A stretch of DNA of 64,000 nucleotides from positions 1 to 64,000 of the forward strand of contig JANSXH010000011.1 in NCBI GenBank assembly GCA_024743055.1, read 5' to 3'. A program made the position numbers and the translations under genes. Below are positions 17,425 to 25,776 of the stretch, one piece after another; position 1 is the stretch's first letter; each line of letters begins with the position of its first letter. The stretch is from Pseudomonadota bacterium. GTDB lineage: Bacteria; Pseudomonadota; Alphaproteobacteria; Sneathiellales; Sneathiellaceae. The notes under the pieces are model-generated. The model searched no databases. It saw only the letters and a program-made list of their open reading frames with translations, and was not told where the DNA came from.

Positions 17425-18633
17425 ATGAAAAAACTACTCATCAACACTACCGCGGCATTGAGCGTCGCGATGTTTGCGCAACTCGCAAACGCCGATACAA
17501 AGATAGGCGCTATTTATGATTTGACTGGTGGGTTGAATATTTATGGCCTACAGCAAAATAATGCGCTGCAGCTCGCCGTGGAGAATATCAATGCCAATGG
17601 CGGCGTTCTGGGTAAGCCGATTGAAGTGGTCACTTATGACGCACAATCTGAGCTGCCTAAATACACCCAGTTCACCAATACGGCCATTCTCAGAGATAAA
17701 GTTGATGCACTTTTCGCGGGGCTGACCAGTTCTTCTCGCGAAGCTATTCGTCCGATCATTCGCAAGGCGAATGTTCCGTACTTTTACGCATCGCTCTATG
17801 AAGGAGGTGCTTGCGACAAGCAAACCTTCGTAACCGGATCTTCTGCGTCGCAGCAGCTCTCGGTCCTGATTGACTGGGCTGTAAAGCAATACGGCAAAAA
17901 AATCTACATCATGGCCCCGGATTACAACTTCGGGACAATTTCCGCTCATTGGGTTCATGAATATGCCAAGCAGGCCGGTGCGGAAGTCGTCGGTGAGGAC
18001 TTCCTGTCCTTGGCCGTGACAGATTATTCTCCGACTATTCAAAAAATTCAGGCGGCGAAACCAGATTTTGTCGTTGCCTTGCCAGTGGGAGCAAACCAGA
18101 CAGGATTTCTCGAACAATTCGCTGCCGCGGGCCTGAAAGAAAGAATTGGTGTGGTATCCACGAACTACGGATCCGGCAACCAGCAGGTTGTTGTATCTCC
18201 TGAAGCCGGCAAGGGTCTGGTAACCAATCAGGGATACTTCATGCATGTCGACAATCCGGCAAATGAGAAGTTTGTAGAGATGTGGACGGCAAAATATGGC
18301 GATGATACGCCGATTGTCTCGGTTGCCGTTGACACCTGGAATGCAGTTAATCTTTGGGCGACTGCCGTCAACAAGGCAGGGACTGCCGACGCTGACAAAG
18401 TGATCTCCGCTCTGGAAGGCGGACTTACCTTTGATGCGCCAAACGGTCTAGTGACCCTGGAGCCGGGATCCCATCATTTGCGGCAGAATGTCTACATTGT
18501 TGAGGGCGATGATAATCATGGCTTCAAGACCGTGGAAGTATTCGAAGATGTCGTACCAACCTATGAGCGTGAAAAGTGCGATCTCATAGCAAATCCGAAA
18601 ACTGCCAAGCATTTCACGCCTGACGGTAAATAA
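17425..18633 (+). CDS. Amide/urea-type ABC transporter substrate-binding protein
   Basis: A 402-residue periplasmic binding protein with a Sec signal peptide cleaved after ANA (about residue 23). It has the type I periplasmic-binding fold of the UrtA/AmiC/FmdD group (YDLTGGLNIYGLQQNNALQLAVENINANGG). It should capture small amides or urea and deliver them to the permeases encoded downstream. The gene is preceded by an ANTAR-like leader and followed by a strong hairpin. Because the operon also encodes an amidase and an AmiC/AmiR pair rather than urease, short-chain amides are the more likely ligand. Confidence 0.85.
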   Translation: MKKLLINTTAALSVAMFAQLANADTKIGAIYDLTGGLNIYGLQQNNALQLAVENINANGGVLGKPIEVVTYDAQSELPKYTQFTNTAILRDKVDALFAGLTSSSREAIRPIIRKANVPYFYASLYEGGACDKQTFVTGSSASQQLSVLIDWAVKQYGKKIYIMAPDYNFGTISAHWVHEYAKQAGAEVVGEDFLSLAVTDYSPTIQKIQAAKPDFVVALPVGANQTGFLEQFAAAGLKERIGVVSTNYGSGNQQVVVSPEAGKGLVTNQGYFMHVDNPANEKFVEMWTAKYGDDTPIVSVAVDTWNAVNLWATAVNKAGTADADKVISALEGGLTFDAPNGLVTLEPGSHHLRQNVYIVEGDDNHGFKTVEVFEDVVPTYEREKCDLIANPKTAKHFTPDGK

Positions 18634-18644
18634 GATAAATGTAA

Positions 18645-18672
18645 TGGTGCGCGCCGTTTGAGGCGCGCACCA
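18645..18672 (+). terminator. Strong hairpin after substrate-binding-protein gene
   Basis: A 10-bp perfect GC-rich stem (18646-18655 with 18662-18671), extended by one T-A pair, with a six-base loop. Only a weak T-rich stretch follows. It lies 11 nt behind the stop codon and probably stabilises the upstream mRNA and limits read-through into the permease genes. Confidence 0.7.
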
Positions 18673-18765
18673 ATTATGAATGTTTGCTTTTATTGGTCCG
18701 GATGGACGCGAGATCCTTAGGTTGGGAAACCAATTGCCCGGGATTGTATGTTCCGCTGTTGGGGC

Positions 18766-18796
18766 AGGCTTTGACGGATGCATTTTGTCAAAGCCT
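18766..18796 (+). other. Second hairpin in the 305-bp gap before the permease gene
   Basis: AGGCTTTGAC (18766-18775) pairs perfectly with GTCAAAGCCT (18787-18796) around an 11-base loop; no T-run follows. Nothing else is recognised in 18634-18938 apart from the terminator-like hairpin at 18645-18672 and a weak hairpin near 18905-18926 just before the ribosome binding site. It may be a processing site or an operator. Confidence 0.45.
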
Positions 18797-18938
18797 CTGA
18801 TGTTTCCGAACAGCATCTGCACATTACCCTTGTGATCATGTTGCAGATCTAGAGCTCCGCTAAAATTTACGCCACTTGGCAAAAAACTAAAAAGGGACAT
18901 GCACCTCATGATGTGCGTGCCGGAAAAGGGAGATATCC

Positions 18939-19805
18939 ATGGAACTGGACTATTTGGCAACAGTACTGTTGTCGTCGCTGTCAAGTGCTTCGATTTTGCT
19001 CATTGCGACGATAGGTCTCGCCGTTGTCTTCGGGTTAATGGGGGTAATTAACCTCGCCCATGGAGAGTTCATTATGATCGGTGCCTATGCCGCATTGATG
19101 ACGACCAAAGCTGGTATTCCTTACCTGTTGTCGATACCGGTTGCGGTCGTCATCACTATGGCCATCGGCGCCATTGTCGAAATTCTTGTTATGCGCCGAC
19201 TATATGGACGCATTTTTGATACAATGTTGGCAACCTGGGGAATCAGCATTGCTTTGCTGCAGCTGGCTGTTCTGCTCTTTGGTACAGTCACTCCAGGTAT
19301 TGGTATGCCACAGTTCAATATGCAAATCGGCGAATACAGCCTGGCTGGCTATCCGCTTCTGATGATTGCTGTGGCGGCCTTAATGCTAGGCTTTGTCTAT
19401 TTTCTCATGACCAAAACCGTCTATGGAATGAAGGCACGCGCGTCAATCCAGGAGCCGGAAATGGCGCGGGCAATTGGTATTCAATCCTCAAAAGTCAATA
19501 CCTTGACCTTTGCAATCGGGTGCGGTCTCGCGGGGTTTGCGGGCGCCGTGTTGCTGCCCATCATCCCGGCAACCCCCTCCATGGGTTCAGTATTCGTTAT
19601 TAAGGCGTTCCTGACCGTTGTGGTCGCTGGACCGGTGTCGTTGACCGGGAGTGCTTTGGCAGCCATCGGTCTCGGAGGCGGTGCTTCTGTCACAGCGAGC
19701 TTCCTGACATCCGTCGCCGGTGACGCATTCTTCTTCTTGATTACTGCAGCTCTCCTTTGGCTTTACCCGCTCGGTATTTCCGCCAGATGGCGCCGTAAGT
19801 TGTGA
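18939..19805 (+). CDS. Amide/urea-type ABC transporter permease (LivH/UrtB class)
   Basis: A 288-residue inner-membrane permease of the branched-chain amino acid/urea/amide class with about eight helices. The LivH-type N-terminal motif GLAVVFGLMGVINLAHGEF and the later EPEMARAIGI coupling segment are present. GGGAG lies upstream of the ATG. Its end overlaps the next gene by 4 nt. It pairs with the fused permease-ATPase encoded directly downstream to form the transport channel. Confidence 0.9.
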   Translation: MELDYLATVLLSSLSSASILLIATIGLAVVFGLMGVINLAHGEFIMIGAYAALMTTKAGIPYLLSIPVAVVITMAIGAIVEILVMRRLYGRIFDTMLATWGISIALLQLAVLLFGTVTPGIGMPQFNMQIGEYSLAGYPLLMIAVAALMLGFVYFLMTKTVYGMKARASIQEPEMARAIGIQSSKVNTLTFAIGCGLAGFAGAVLLPIIPATPSMGSVFVIKAFLTVVVAGPVSLTGSALAAIGLGGGASVTASFLTSVAGDAFFFLITAALLWLYPLGISARWRRKL

Positions 19806-21631
19806 GTGTAACAATGAATCTATCTCAAAAACTTTATAACTCGGCCGGTCTTGTTTTTCCGGCAATCGGGATTATTGCAGTCCTGGTCTTTTCGGAGACC
19901 CTGGATCCCTATCTTGCATATGTCGCGACATCATGGGTGATTTTCGGCCTCCTCGGACTGAGCCTTGACATTGTGTGGGGGCGCGGCGGGCTGTTAAGTC
20001 TGGGTCAGACGGCGTTCTACGGATTGGGCGGATATTTTGGAAGTGTTGTCGCCATCAATATGGCGCCCCTCACAGGGAATACACTGGTGTGGAGTTTGCC
20101 AGCAGGTGCGGCCTTTGGGGCTCTGGCCGCTGCCGCGTTGGGATATATTATTTTCTATGCTCGAATGGGAGGACTCCAAAGTACAATACTGACCTATACC
20201 CTTACTTTATTGCTATTAGTTCTCACCCAAACGTTCAATTTGGAAATTGGTGATGCCCTCATCGGTGGGGACAATGGAATGTCCAATATTCCCGGTTTTG
20301 TTCTTGGGTTTGGACCAGATGCAGAAGAGATGACACCCAATGGGGCTTTTGCGCTGGTCGTTATAATTTCAGCGATCCTCTTTTTTCTGACGAGATGGTT
20401 GATGCGAAGCAAGTTTGGGCAGATCGTCAATTGCGTTCGGATTGATCCTCAAAAAACGGAGCTGCTTGGATACGATATCCGAAAATTCCAGCTTGCCAAT
20501 TTTGCCTATGCGGGCGCGATTGCTGGCTGTGCGGGCACTCTGTTTGGGGCATGGTCCAACTACCTCAATCCCTCCATCTTTTCAGTCAGTGAGGCAATAT
20601 CGATACCCATTTTTGTCCTTGTCGGAGGTTTGGGTACATTAGCCGGGCCCTTTTTGGGCGCGCTTATCATCGGTGGATTGTCCTTCTGGTTGGGCGGCGG
20701 TGCCGTTGGCGGTCAAACGACATTGATTTTAGGCATCATACTTGTCCTTCTAGTGATGTTCCTGCAAAACGGAGTGCTGGGAGCGTTGGACTTGCTTTGG
20801 AAAAAATATCTGCCCGATCCAAATGAAGCAGCCAGGGACACTGGAGCTGTTCAGGTAAAGACCAATGTGTTGGAGGGTATCCTTAACGCCGCCGCCAGAC
20901 ATGTTGGTCCGGCGAAGGAGTTGATATCGACTGACTTGTTCAAACGGTTTGGCGGTGTGATTCCTGTCAACAAGGTCTCCCGCAAGTTTGATTCCGGCAA
21001 GCCCTTTTCCCTTATTGGTCCAAATGGTGCCGGCAAAAGCTCCTACCTTAAAACCTGTGTTGGTCTCTATATGCCGGAAAGCGGCAGAGTGATGCTAGGG
21101 GGAGAGGACATCTCTCAGGCACCGGTGTTTGAGCGCGTTCGAAAAGGGCTCGCGGTCAAAAACCAGAAACCGCAGGTCTTTGGTGAACTGACGGTGATGG
21201 ACAATCTATTGTTGGCAGCATTTTCAAGTACGGGTGATGACAAGGAAGCCTGGACACTTTCCAAGGAAATTATCCAAATGCTGGGCCTTGAAAGGCAGTC
21301 TGGTGTTGAAGCGTCGGCCTTGTCTCATGGTCAGCAGCAATGGCTGGATATCGGGATGGTACTTTGCCTTTCACCGCGTGTTCTGTTCCTTGATGAACCA
21401 GCAGCCGGAATGACGAAGGAGGAGACCCGGGAGCTATCACAATTGGTGCGAACAATGGCGAGATTTATCACAGTCGTCGTCGTCGAGCATGACATGGAAT
21501 TTGTCAGAACCCTTGAAGGGTATGTAACTGTTCTTCATCAGGGTCAGGTGTTTGCGGATGGGGACATTCAGACTGTTCGGGCGGATGAGCGTGTTCTGGA
21601 TATTTATCTGGGAAGAGGCAAGCATGTTTAA
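19802..21631 (+). CDS. Fused ABC permease-ATPase (UrtC-UrtD-like)
   Basis: A 609-residue protein joining a LivM/UrtC-type permease (about residues 1-340, with GLSLDIVWGRGGLLSLGQ) to a LivG/UrtD-type ATPase (about 370-609). Walker A is GPNGAGKSS, the signature is LSHGQQQ, Walker B is VLFLDEPAAG and the switch His is in VVEHDMEF. The linker is about 30 residues. In most urea and amino acid systems these are two genes, although I recall the amide transporter FmdF having a similar fusion. The start is GTG 19802 overlapping the previous stop; ATG 19814 is an equally possible start. It overlaps the next ATPase gene by 8 nt. Confidence 0.9.
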   Translation: MSVTMNLSQKLYNSAGLVFPAIGIIAVLVFSETLDPYLAYVATSWVIFGLLGLSLDIVWGRGGLLSLGQTAFYGLGGYFGSVVAINMAPLTGNTLVWSLPAGAAFGALAAAALGYIIFYARMGGLQSTILTYTLTLLLLVLTQTFNLEIGDALIGGDNGMSNIPGFVLGFGPDAEEMTPNGAFALVVIISAILFFLTRWLMRSKFGQIVNCVRIDPQKTELLGYDIRKFQLANFAYAGAIAGCAGTLFGAWSNYLNPSIFSVSEAISIPIFVLVGGLGTLAGPFLGALIIGGLSFWLGGGAVGGQTTLILGIILVLLVMFLQNGVLGALDLLWKKYLPDPNEAARDTGAVQVKTNVLEGILNAAARHVGPAKELISTDLFKRFGGVIPVNKVSRKFDSGKPFSLIGPNGAGKSSYLKTCVGLYMPESGRVMLGGEDISQAPVFERVRKGLAVKNQKPQVFGELTVMDNLLLAAFSSTGDDKEAWTLSKEIIQMLGLERQSGVEASALSHGQQQWLDIGMVLCLSPRVLFLDEPAAGMTKEETRELSQLVRTMARFITVVVVEHDMEFVRTLEGYVTVLHQGQVFADGDIQTVRADERVLDIYLGRGKHV

Positions 21632-22322
21632 AATTACGGATGCTACGGGTGGTTACGGCAAAACTACCATTATTCGAGACGTGTCAATTGAAGTAAGGCA
21701 TGGTGAAATTGTCGCCTTGCTTGGTCGGAATGGTGTCGGGAAATCCACCTTGATGCGGTACGCGACCGGCTTGATTCCCGCCATGAGCGGGTCCGTCGAG
21801 ATTGACGGAAAGCCAGCCCCTGCCAGTCCCGCAAAAAGGGCTCAGATGGGTCTGGGATATGTCCCGCAGGGCAGGTTTGTTTTTCAGCGTATGACAGTCG
21901 TTGAAAATATCGCTGTTGCTGCAGCGTCAAACGGATATGACCACAAAGAAGCTGTCGCGGAAATGATGGAAAAGTTTCCGATCCTGGTACCGAAATCAAA
22001 CGATCTCGCAGGTGGTCTTTCGGGCGGGCAGCAGCAGGTCCTGGCACTTGCGCGGGCGTTAGCGACAAAGCCAAAAATTCTGCTTCTTGACGAACCGACA
22101 GAAGGTGTGCAGCCGTCGATCATAGATGAATTTGCCGGTATCTTGAAACAGATCAACAAAGATCTGGGCCTGTCGATTTTAGTTGCAGAACAGGATCTGG
22201 ACTTCTGCCTCTCCATGGCGGATCGAGCGTATATCATGGAAAAAGGAGGTATACGATTGGAAACGGATCGAGACCATCTGCAAAGTGATACTGCCCTCCA
22301 ACAGGAATTATTAGGAGTTTAG
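21624..22322 (+). CDS. Amide/urea-type ABC transporter ATPase (LivF/UrtE class)
   Basis: A 232-residue ATPase subunit with Walker A GRNGVGKST, signature LSGGQQQVLALARAL, Walker B ILLLDEPTEG and the switch region VAEQDLDF. EPTEGVQPSI is typical of the UrtE/LivF subgroup. The start is the ATG at 21624, inside the end of the fused permease-ATPase gene and preceded by GAGGCAAGC; a longer in-frame reading would overlap that gene by 80 nt. It supplies the second nucleotide-binding domain of the transporter. Confidence 0.92.
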   Translation: MFKITDATGGYGKTTIIRDVSIEVRHGEIVALLGRNGVGKSTLMRYATGLIPAMSGSVEIDGKPAPASPAKRAQMGLGYVPQGRFVFQRMTVVENIAVAAASNGYDHKEAVAEMMEKFPILVPKSNDLAGGLSGGQQQVLALARALATKPKILLLDEPTEGVQPSIIDEFAGILKQINKDLGLSILVAEQDLDFCLSMADRAYIMEKGGIRLETDRDHLQSDTALQQELLGV

Positions 22323-22323
22323 A

Positions 22324-22482
22324 ATGAAATTCGTTGCAGATCTCAACGAAGATCAACGCCGGCGCATTGCCGCTACTCTTGATCGAATTCGCGCGGGATT
22401 GATGGAGAAGAAAATAGAAAGCCCGGGTGAAGAACCCGCTCCAGTATTCGTTCCGGAGGCATTCGATGCATTTGAAAAGTGA
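22324..22482 (+). CDS. 52-residue AtzG/GatC-like small protein
   Basis: A small gene of 52 codons in the gap between ATPase and amidase, with AGGAG six bases before its ATG. The protein is helical at the N-terminus (LNEDQRRRIAATLDRIRAGL) and ends in a Pro-rich tail [13 protein letters not shown]. That design resembles, from memory, AtzG/DUF4089 and GatC, small partners that wrap around amidase-signature enzymes, although it is shorter than AtzG. The stop codon overlaps the amidase start by 17 nt, indicating coupled translation. Assignment as an amidase partner is inference from position and tail. Confidence 0.6.
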   Translation: MKFVADLNEDQRRRIAATLDRIRAGLMEKKIESPGEEPAPVFVPEAFDAFEK

Positions 22483-23827
22483 TACAATGTCACAGAAGAT
22501 CGCCGCTTTGGCCGCAGGGGAATATTCGGCCCTCTCCCTTGCCGAACATTCCCTTGAGAGAGCAAAGAAGCTTGCTTCGTTGAATGCCTTCGTGACATTT
22601 GACGACTCATTGGTATTGAAGCAGGCCGAAGTGGCGAGCCAAAGGATAGCAAGCGGAAGACCTATCAGCCCGATAGATGGCATTCCGATTGCGGTGAAAG
22701 ACAACTATTTAACAGCGGATTATCCGACGACAGCTTGTTCAGATGCACGGCCGATCGCGCCTGAAAACATCGATGCCACAATTGTAGCGAACCTCCGGGC
22801 TGCCGGTGCCATTATTTTTGGCAAAACAAATATGCATGAATGGGCCTATGGCGCGACGAATACCACATCAAATATTGGGGCCACAAAAAATCCGTATAAT
22901 CAAGAGCATATAACTGGCGGTAGCAGTGGGGGTTCTGCAGTGGCTGTTGCATCCGGTATGGTGGGGGCTGCACTTGGCAGTGACACCGGTGGATCCGTGC
23001 GCATTCCATCTTCCGCCTGTGGAATCTATGGCTTTAAACCCACCTACGGCCGGGCATCCCGCCACGGCATATTGCCCTTGAGTTGGTCCCTTGACGCACC
23101 AGGGCCCATGGCCAGGTCGTTGGCAGATATTGAAGTTCTTTTGCCCTTCTTTATGGGCCAGGATCCGCATGACCCGTCAACGTTTAATGCCAAGCCCTTT
23201 CGGGCAATAGTCAAGACAGGGACGCCTCGAGTGCTCAATCTTTATGGGGAAGGGTTTGAGCGATCGGACGAGGTTGATCTTGTCATTCGGCAGGCAATCG
23301 AGAAAACGGAGCTCGTTGCAGAGGATTATGAGCTGACCGATCTTTGGAGATATTTTTCTGGATGGGAAACAATATTGCATTGTGAAGCGACCTCCTATCA
23401 TCTCCAGGCGCTTGAGAAAAATCCGGAAGGCTTCTCCGCGGTTACGCGGGCCCATTTGGAGGCCGGACGCCGGCTGAGCGCGCTGGAACTGCTTGAGGCC
23501 CAAAAATTACGGGCGTCTCTTATGCGGTCCTTATATTATGAGATGCCGGACTGGGATGTTCTGGTATTACCCACCCTGCCAATTCCGGCGCCCAAACATG
23601 GCGAAGACTGCCAGGAATTCGGAGGCAGGAAAGTGACAACGCAAGACAGCATGACTTGGTTCTGCTGGTTTGGTAATATGTCGGGTCTCCCCTGTTTGAC
23701 AATACCGGTGGGGGTTTCCGAATTGGGATTGCCGATCGGAATGATGTTAATGGGTAAAGCCGGACGCGATGAAGAATTGTTGGCAGTAGCGCGGATATTT
23801 GATCAACGGATAAATGGATGTAGCTGA
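22466..23827 (+). CDS. Amidase-signature family amidase
   Basis: A 453-residue amidase of the Ser-cisSer-Lys family. The catalytic Lys is in IAVKDNY (about residue 78), the Ser-rich loop is GGSSGGS (about 151-157), and the nucleophile is the Ser of [10 protein letters not shown] (about 177). It should hydrolyse an amide to the acid and ammonia in the cytoplasm. The start is ATG 22466 with GGAGG six bases upstream; ATG 22487 is an alternative. It lies among amide transporter and AmiC/AmiR-like genes. The substrate could be aliphatic amides or aryl-acetamides made by the flavin oxidase encoded downstream. Confidence 0.92.
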   Translation: MHLKSDTMSQKIAALAAGEYSALSLAEHSLERAKKLASLNAFVTFDDSLVLKQAEVASQRIASGRPISPIDGIPIAVKDNYLTADYPTTACSDARPIAPENIDATIVANLRAAGAIIFGKTNMHEWAYGATNTTSNIGATKNPYNQEHITGGSSGGSAVAVASGMVGAALGSDTGGSVRIPSSACGIYGFKPTYGRASRHGILPLSWSLDAPGPMARSLADIEVLLPFFMGQDPHDPSTFNAKPFRAIVKTGTPRVLNLYGEGFERSDEVDLVIRQAIEKTELVAEDYELTDLWRYFSGWETILHCEATSYHLQALEKNPEGFSAVTRAHLEAGRRLSALELLEAQKLRASLMRSLYYEMPDWDVLVLPTLPIPAPKHGEDCQEFGGRKVTTQDSMTWFCWFGNMSGLPCLTIPVGVSELGLPIGMMLMGKAGRDEELLAVARIFDQRINGCS

Positions 23828-23829
23828 AA

Positions 23830-24960
23830 ATGGAGAGTGAAGCAGTCAAGATAGGTGTTCTGTTGTCGCAAACCGGTACGATGGCGGTAACTGAAAATGC
23901 GCATATTCAGGGTATCCTTTTGGCATGTGAAGAAATCAATGAAGGCGGCGGGATCAATGGTGCGCCTATCGAGCCTGTTATCCTCAATCCGGAAGGCAAG
24001 GATGTTTGCTATGCGGAGCTGGCGATGGACCTTCTTTTGAAACATCGCGTGAACATAATTTTTGGATGCTGTTTGTCCACCAGCCGCAAAGCCGTCCTCC
24101 CCATCATTGAGCGGTTCAATGGTATCCTGTTTTATCCGTCGGTCTATGAGGGGTTTGAATATTCTCCGAATGTCATCTATGGAGGGGCTGTTCCAAACCA
24201 GATGATCCTGCCTCTTCTGGAGTACATTTTTTTACATTATGGCAAGAGGCTCGCGCTCGTCGGTTCTGATACCCTATATGCGAGAGAAATAAACCGTATT
24301 GTATCTGAGTTCTTGTCAAGCAGTGGTGGTAAAGTAGTTCATGAAGAATATTTGCCTTTTGGATTGTCCCTGGACAAGATGGAAACAGTATTGCGGTCTA
24401 TCCCGGAAACAGACGTAATTCTTTCGACGGTTGTTGGGGAAGACAGCATTTCCTTCTATACTGCCTATTCACAGGTTGCGCCCTTAGATGGAAATGTACC
24501 TATTGCTTCACTGACCACAACAGAATCTGAATTGGCCATGATGCCAGAAGATGCCCGAGAGGGTCATCTTTCGGTCGCCTCATATTTCGGGTCCATAAAT
24601 TCGAAGCCAAATGATATATTCGTCAAGGCGTTTCAGGCCCGCTTTGGGAAGGAGGCGTTACCAGGCGTGTATAGTGAGGCTGGATATTCACTTGTCCATT
24701 TCTTCGCAAATGCTGTTCGTCTGTGTAAGACAACCGAGACGGATCAGGTGCTAGAGGCTTTGTGCGGATCGGTTTTCAAGGGGCCGGGCGGGGATCTGTT
24801 CATCGATATTGACACAAACCACTTCACTTTGCGCCCTCAGGTTGGCCGGTCCACAAAAGAGGGCAAGTTTGAGGTGGTTTGGAAAAGCGCCAGTGTCATT
24901 CGACCCGACCCTTATCTTGTTGGCTATGATAGAACGATCAGCGAGCGCTCGTCAGGATGA
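23830..24960 (+). CDS. amiC: AmiC-like amide sensor (negative regulator)
   Basis: A 376-residue type I periplasmic-binding-fold protein without a signal peptide, so cytoplasmic. It closely follows the Pseudomonas AmiC pattern, for example LFYPSVYEGFEYSPNVIYGGAVPNQ and the later VILSTVVGED. AmiC holds the antiterminator AmiR inactive until an amide binds. The gene starts 2 nt after the amidase and overlaps the ANTAR regulator gene by 4 nt, exactly the linkage expected for an AmiC-AmiR pair. The amide specificity cannot be read from the sequence. Confidence 0.88.
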   Translation: MESEAVKIGVLLSQTGTMAVTENAHIQGILLACEEINEGGGINGAPIEPVILNPEGKDVCYAELAMDLLLKHRVNIIFGCCLSTSRKAVLPIIERFNGILFYPSVYEGFEYSPNVIYGGAVPNQMILPLLEYIFLHYGKRLALVGSDTLYAREINRIVSEFLSSSGGKVVHEEYLPFGLSLDKMETVLRSIPETDVILSTVVGEDSISFYTAYSQVAPLDGNVPIASLTTTESELAMMPEDAREGHLSVASYFGSINSKPNDIFVKAFQARFGKEALPGVYSEAGYSLVHFFANAVRLCKTTETDQVLEALCGSVFKGPGGDLFIDIDTNHFTLRPQVGRSTKEGKFEVVWKSASVIRPDPYLVGYDRTISERSSG

Positions 24961-25556
24961 TGAGGTCTGTTCCAAGTCAAGGTGACAGCCTGCTCCGCCG
25001 ATTGAGAAGAATGCGGGTGCTGGTCATTCACCCTGACGATGCGGAACGGCGCATGTTTCTGGCGCATCTGAAAAGAATTGGTTGCCAGGTTGAAAGCGTC
25101 TGGCCGGCGCCGGACAATCTGCCGGATCATATTGATATCGTCCTGTTCCTTTTGACCCAGATGGACAGCAAGAACTCGATTTCCTGGATGGCAAGCAGTG
25201 CGGCGATTGCCCGGATTGCCATCATCAGCTTCGAGACGCCGGAAATTTTGTCTGAGCTGGAGCGTTTGAATGTCCATGGTGTTCTGTCAAAGCCTATTCG
25301 GATTTTTGGCATCCTGGCGGCTCTGACAACGGCCATCAGTCTTGCCCGCCATGAAAACCGGTTACAGCGACGGGTCGACTCGCTCGATCAGACCCTAAAG
25401 GCCCGGCGAAAAATAGAAGAGGCCACCGCTATCCTTTCCCGCTCCAAGGGCATTACGGAAGAAGAGGCTTATCGACGACTGAGGGATAAATCCCAAAGCT
25501 CGAAAACTGCGATTGCCAAAATCGCGGAAGCTATCATCGCCTCAAGTGATATCTAA
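24957..25556 (+). CDS. amiR: AmiR-like ANTAR antiterminator
   Basis: A 199-residue protein with an N-terminal receiver-like domain lacking the usual phosphorylation Asp pattern, a coiled-coil (about residues 120-145), and a C-terminal three-helix ANTAR RNA-binding domain (ARRKIEEATAILSRSKGITEEEAYRRL). It should bind paired hexaloop hairpins in the leader RNA and prevent termination when AmiC carries amide. The likely target is the leader at 17289-17364. It is the last gene of the operon; an AT-rich gap follows. Confidence 0.9.
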   Translation: MMRSVPSQGDSLLRRLRRMRVLVIHPDDAERRMFLAHLKRIGCQVESVWPAPDNLPDHIDIVLFLLTQMDSKNSISWMASSAAIARIAIISFETPEILSELERLNVHGVLSKPIRIFGILAALTTAISLARHENRLQRRVDSLDQTLKARRKIEEATAILSRSKGITEEEAYRRLRDKSQSSKTAIAKIAEAIIASSDI

Positions 25557-25776
25557 ATAAAATATCTCTTTATTAATGTATTATAGAATATTATTTAAAT
25601 ATAGATATATTATATTGCAATAAATAATAATAAAAACCGCCTCTGTATAAAATAATAAATTAATGTGAATTAGAATTTTCACAAACAAATAATCTCTCTC
25701 GTTTTTATGAATAGGCAGTGGATTTTTTAACTTCCATAGCCACCAGAATTTCATGTCAACTTGGAGAATAGAATAA

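Noticed and set aside
25557..25776. AT-rich gap before the flavin oxidase as a possible mobile-element scar
   Set aside because: No inverted terminal repeats or target duplications could be seen; low GC alone is not enough.
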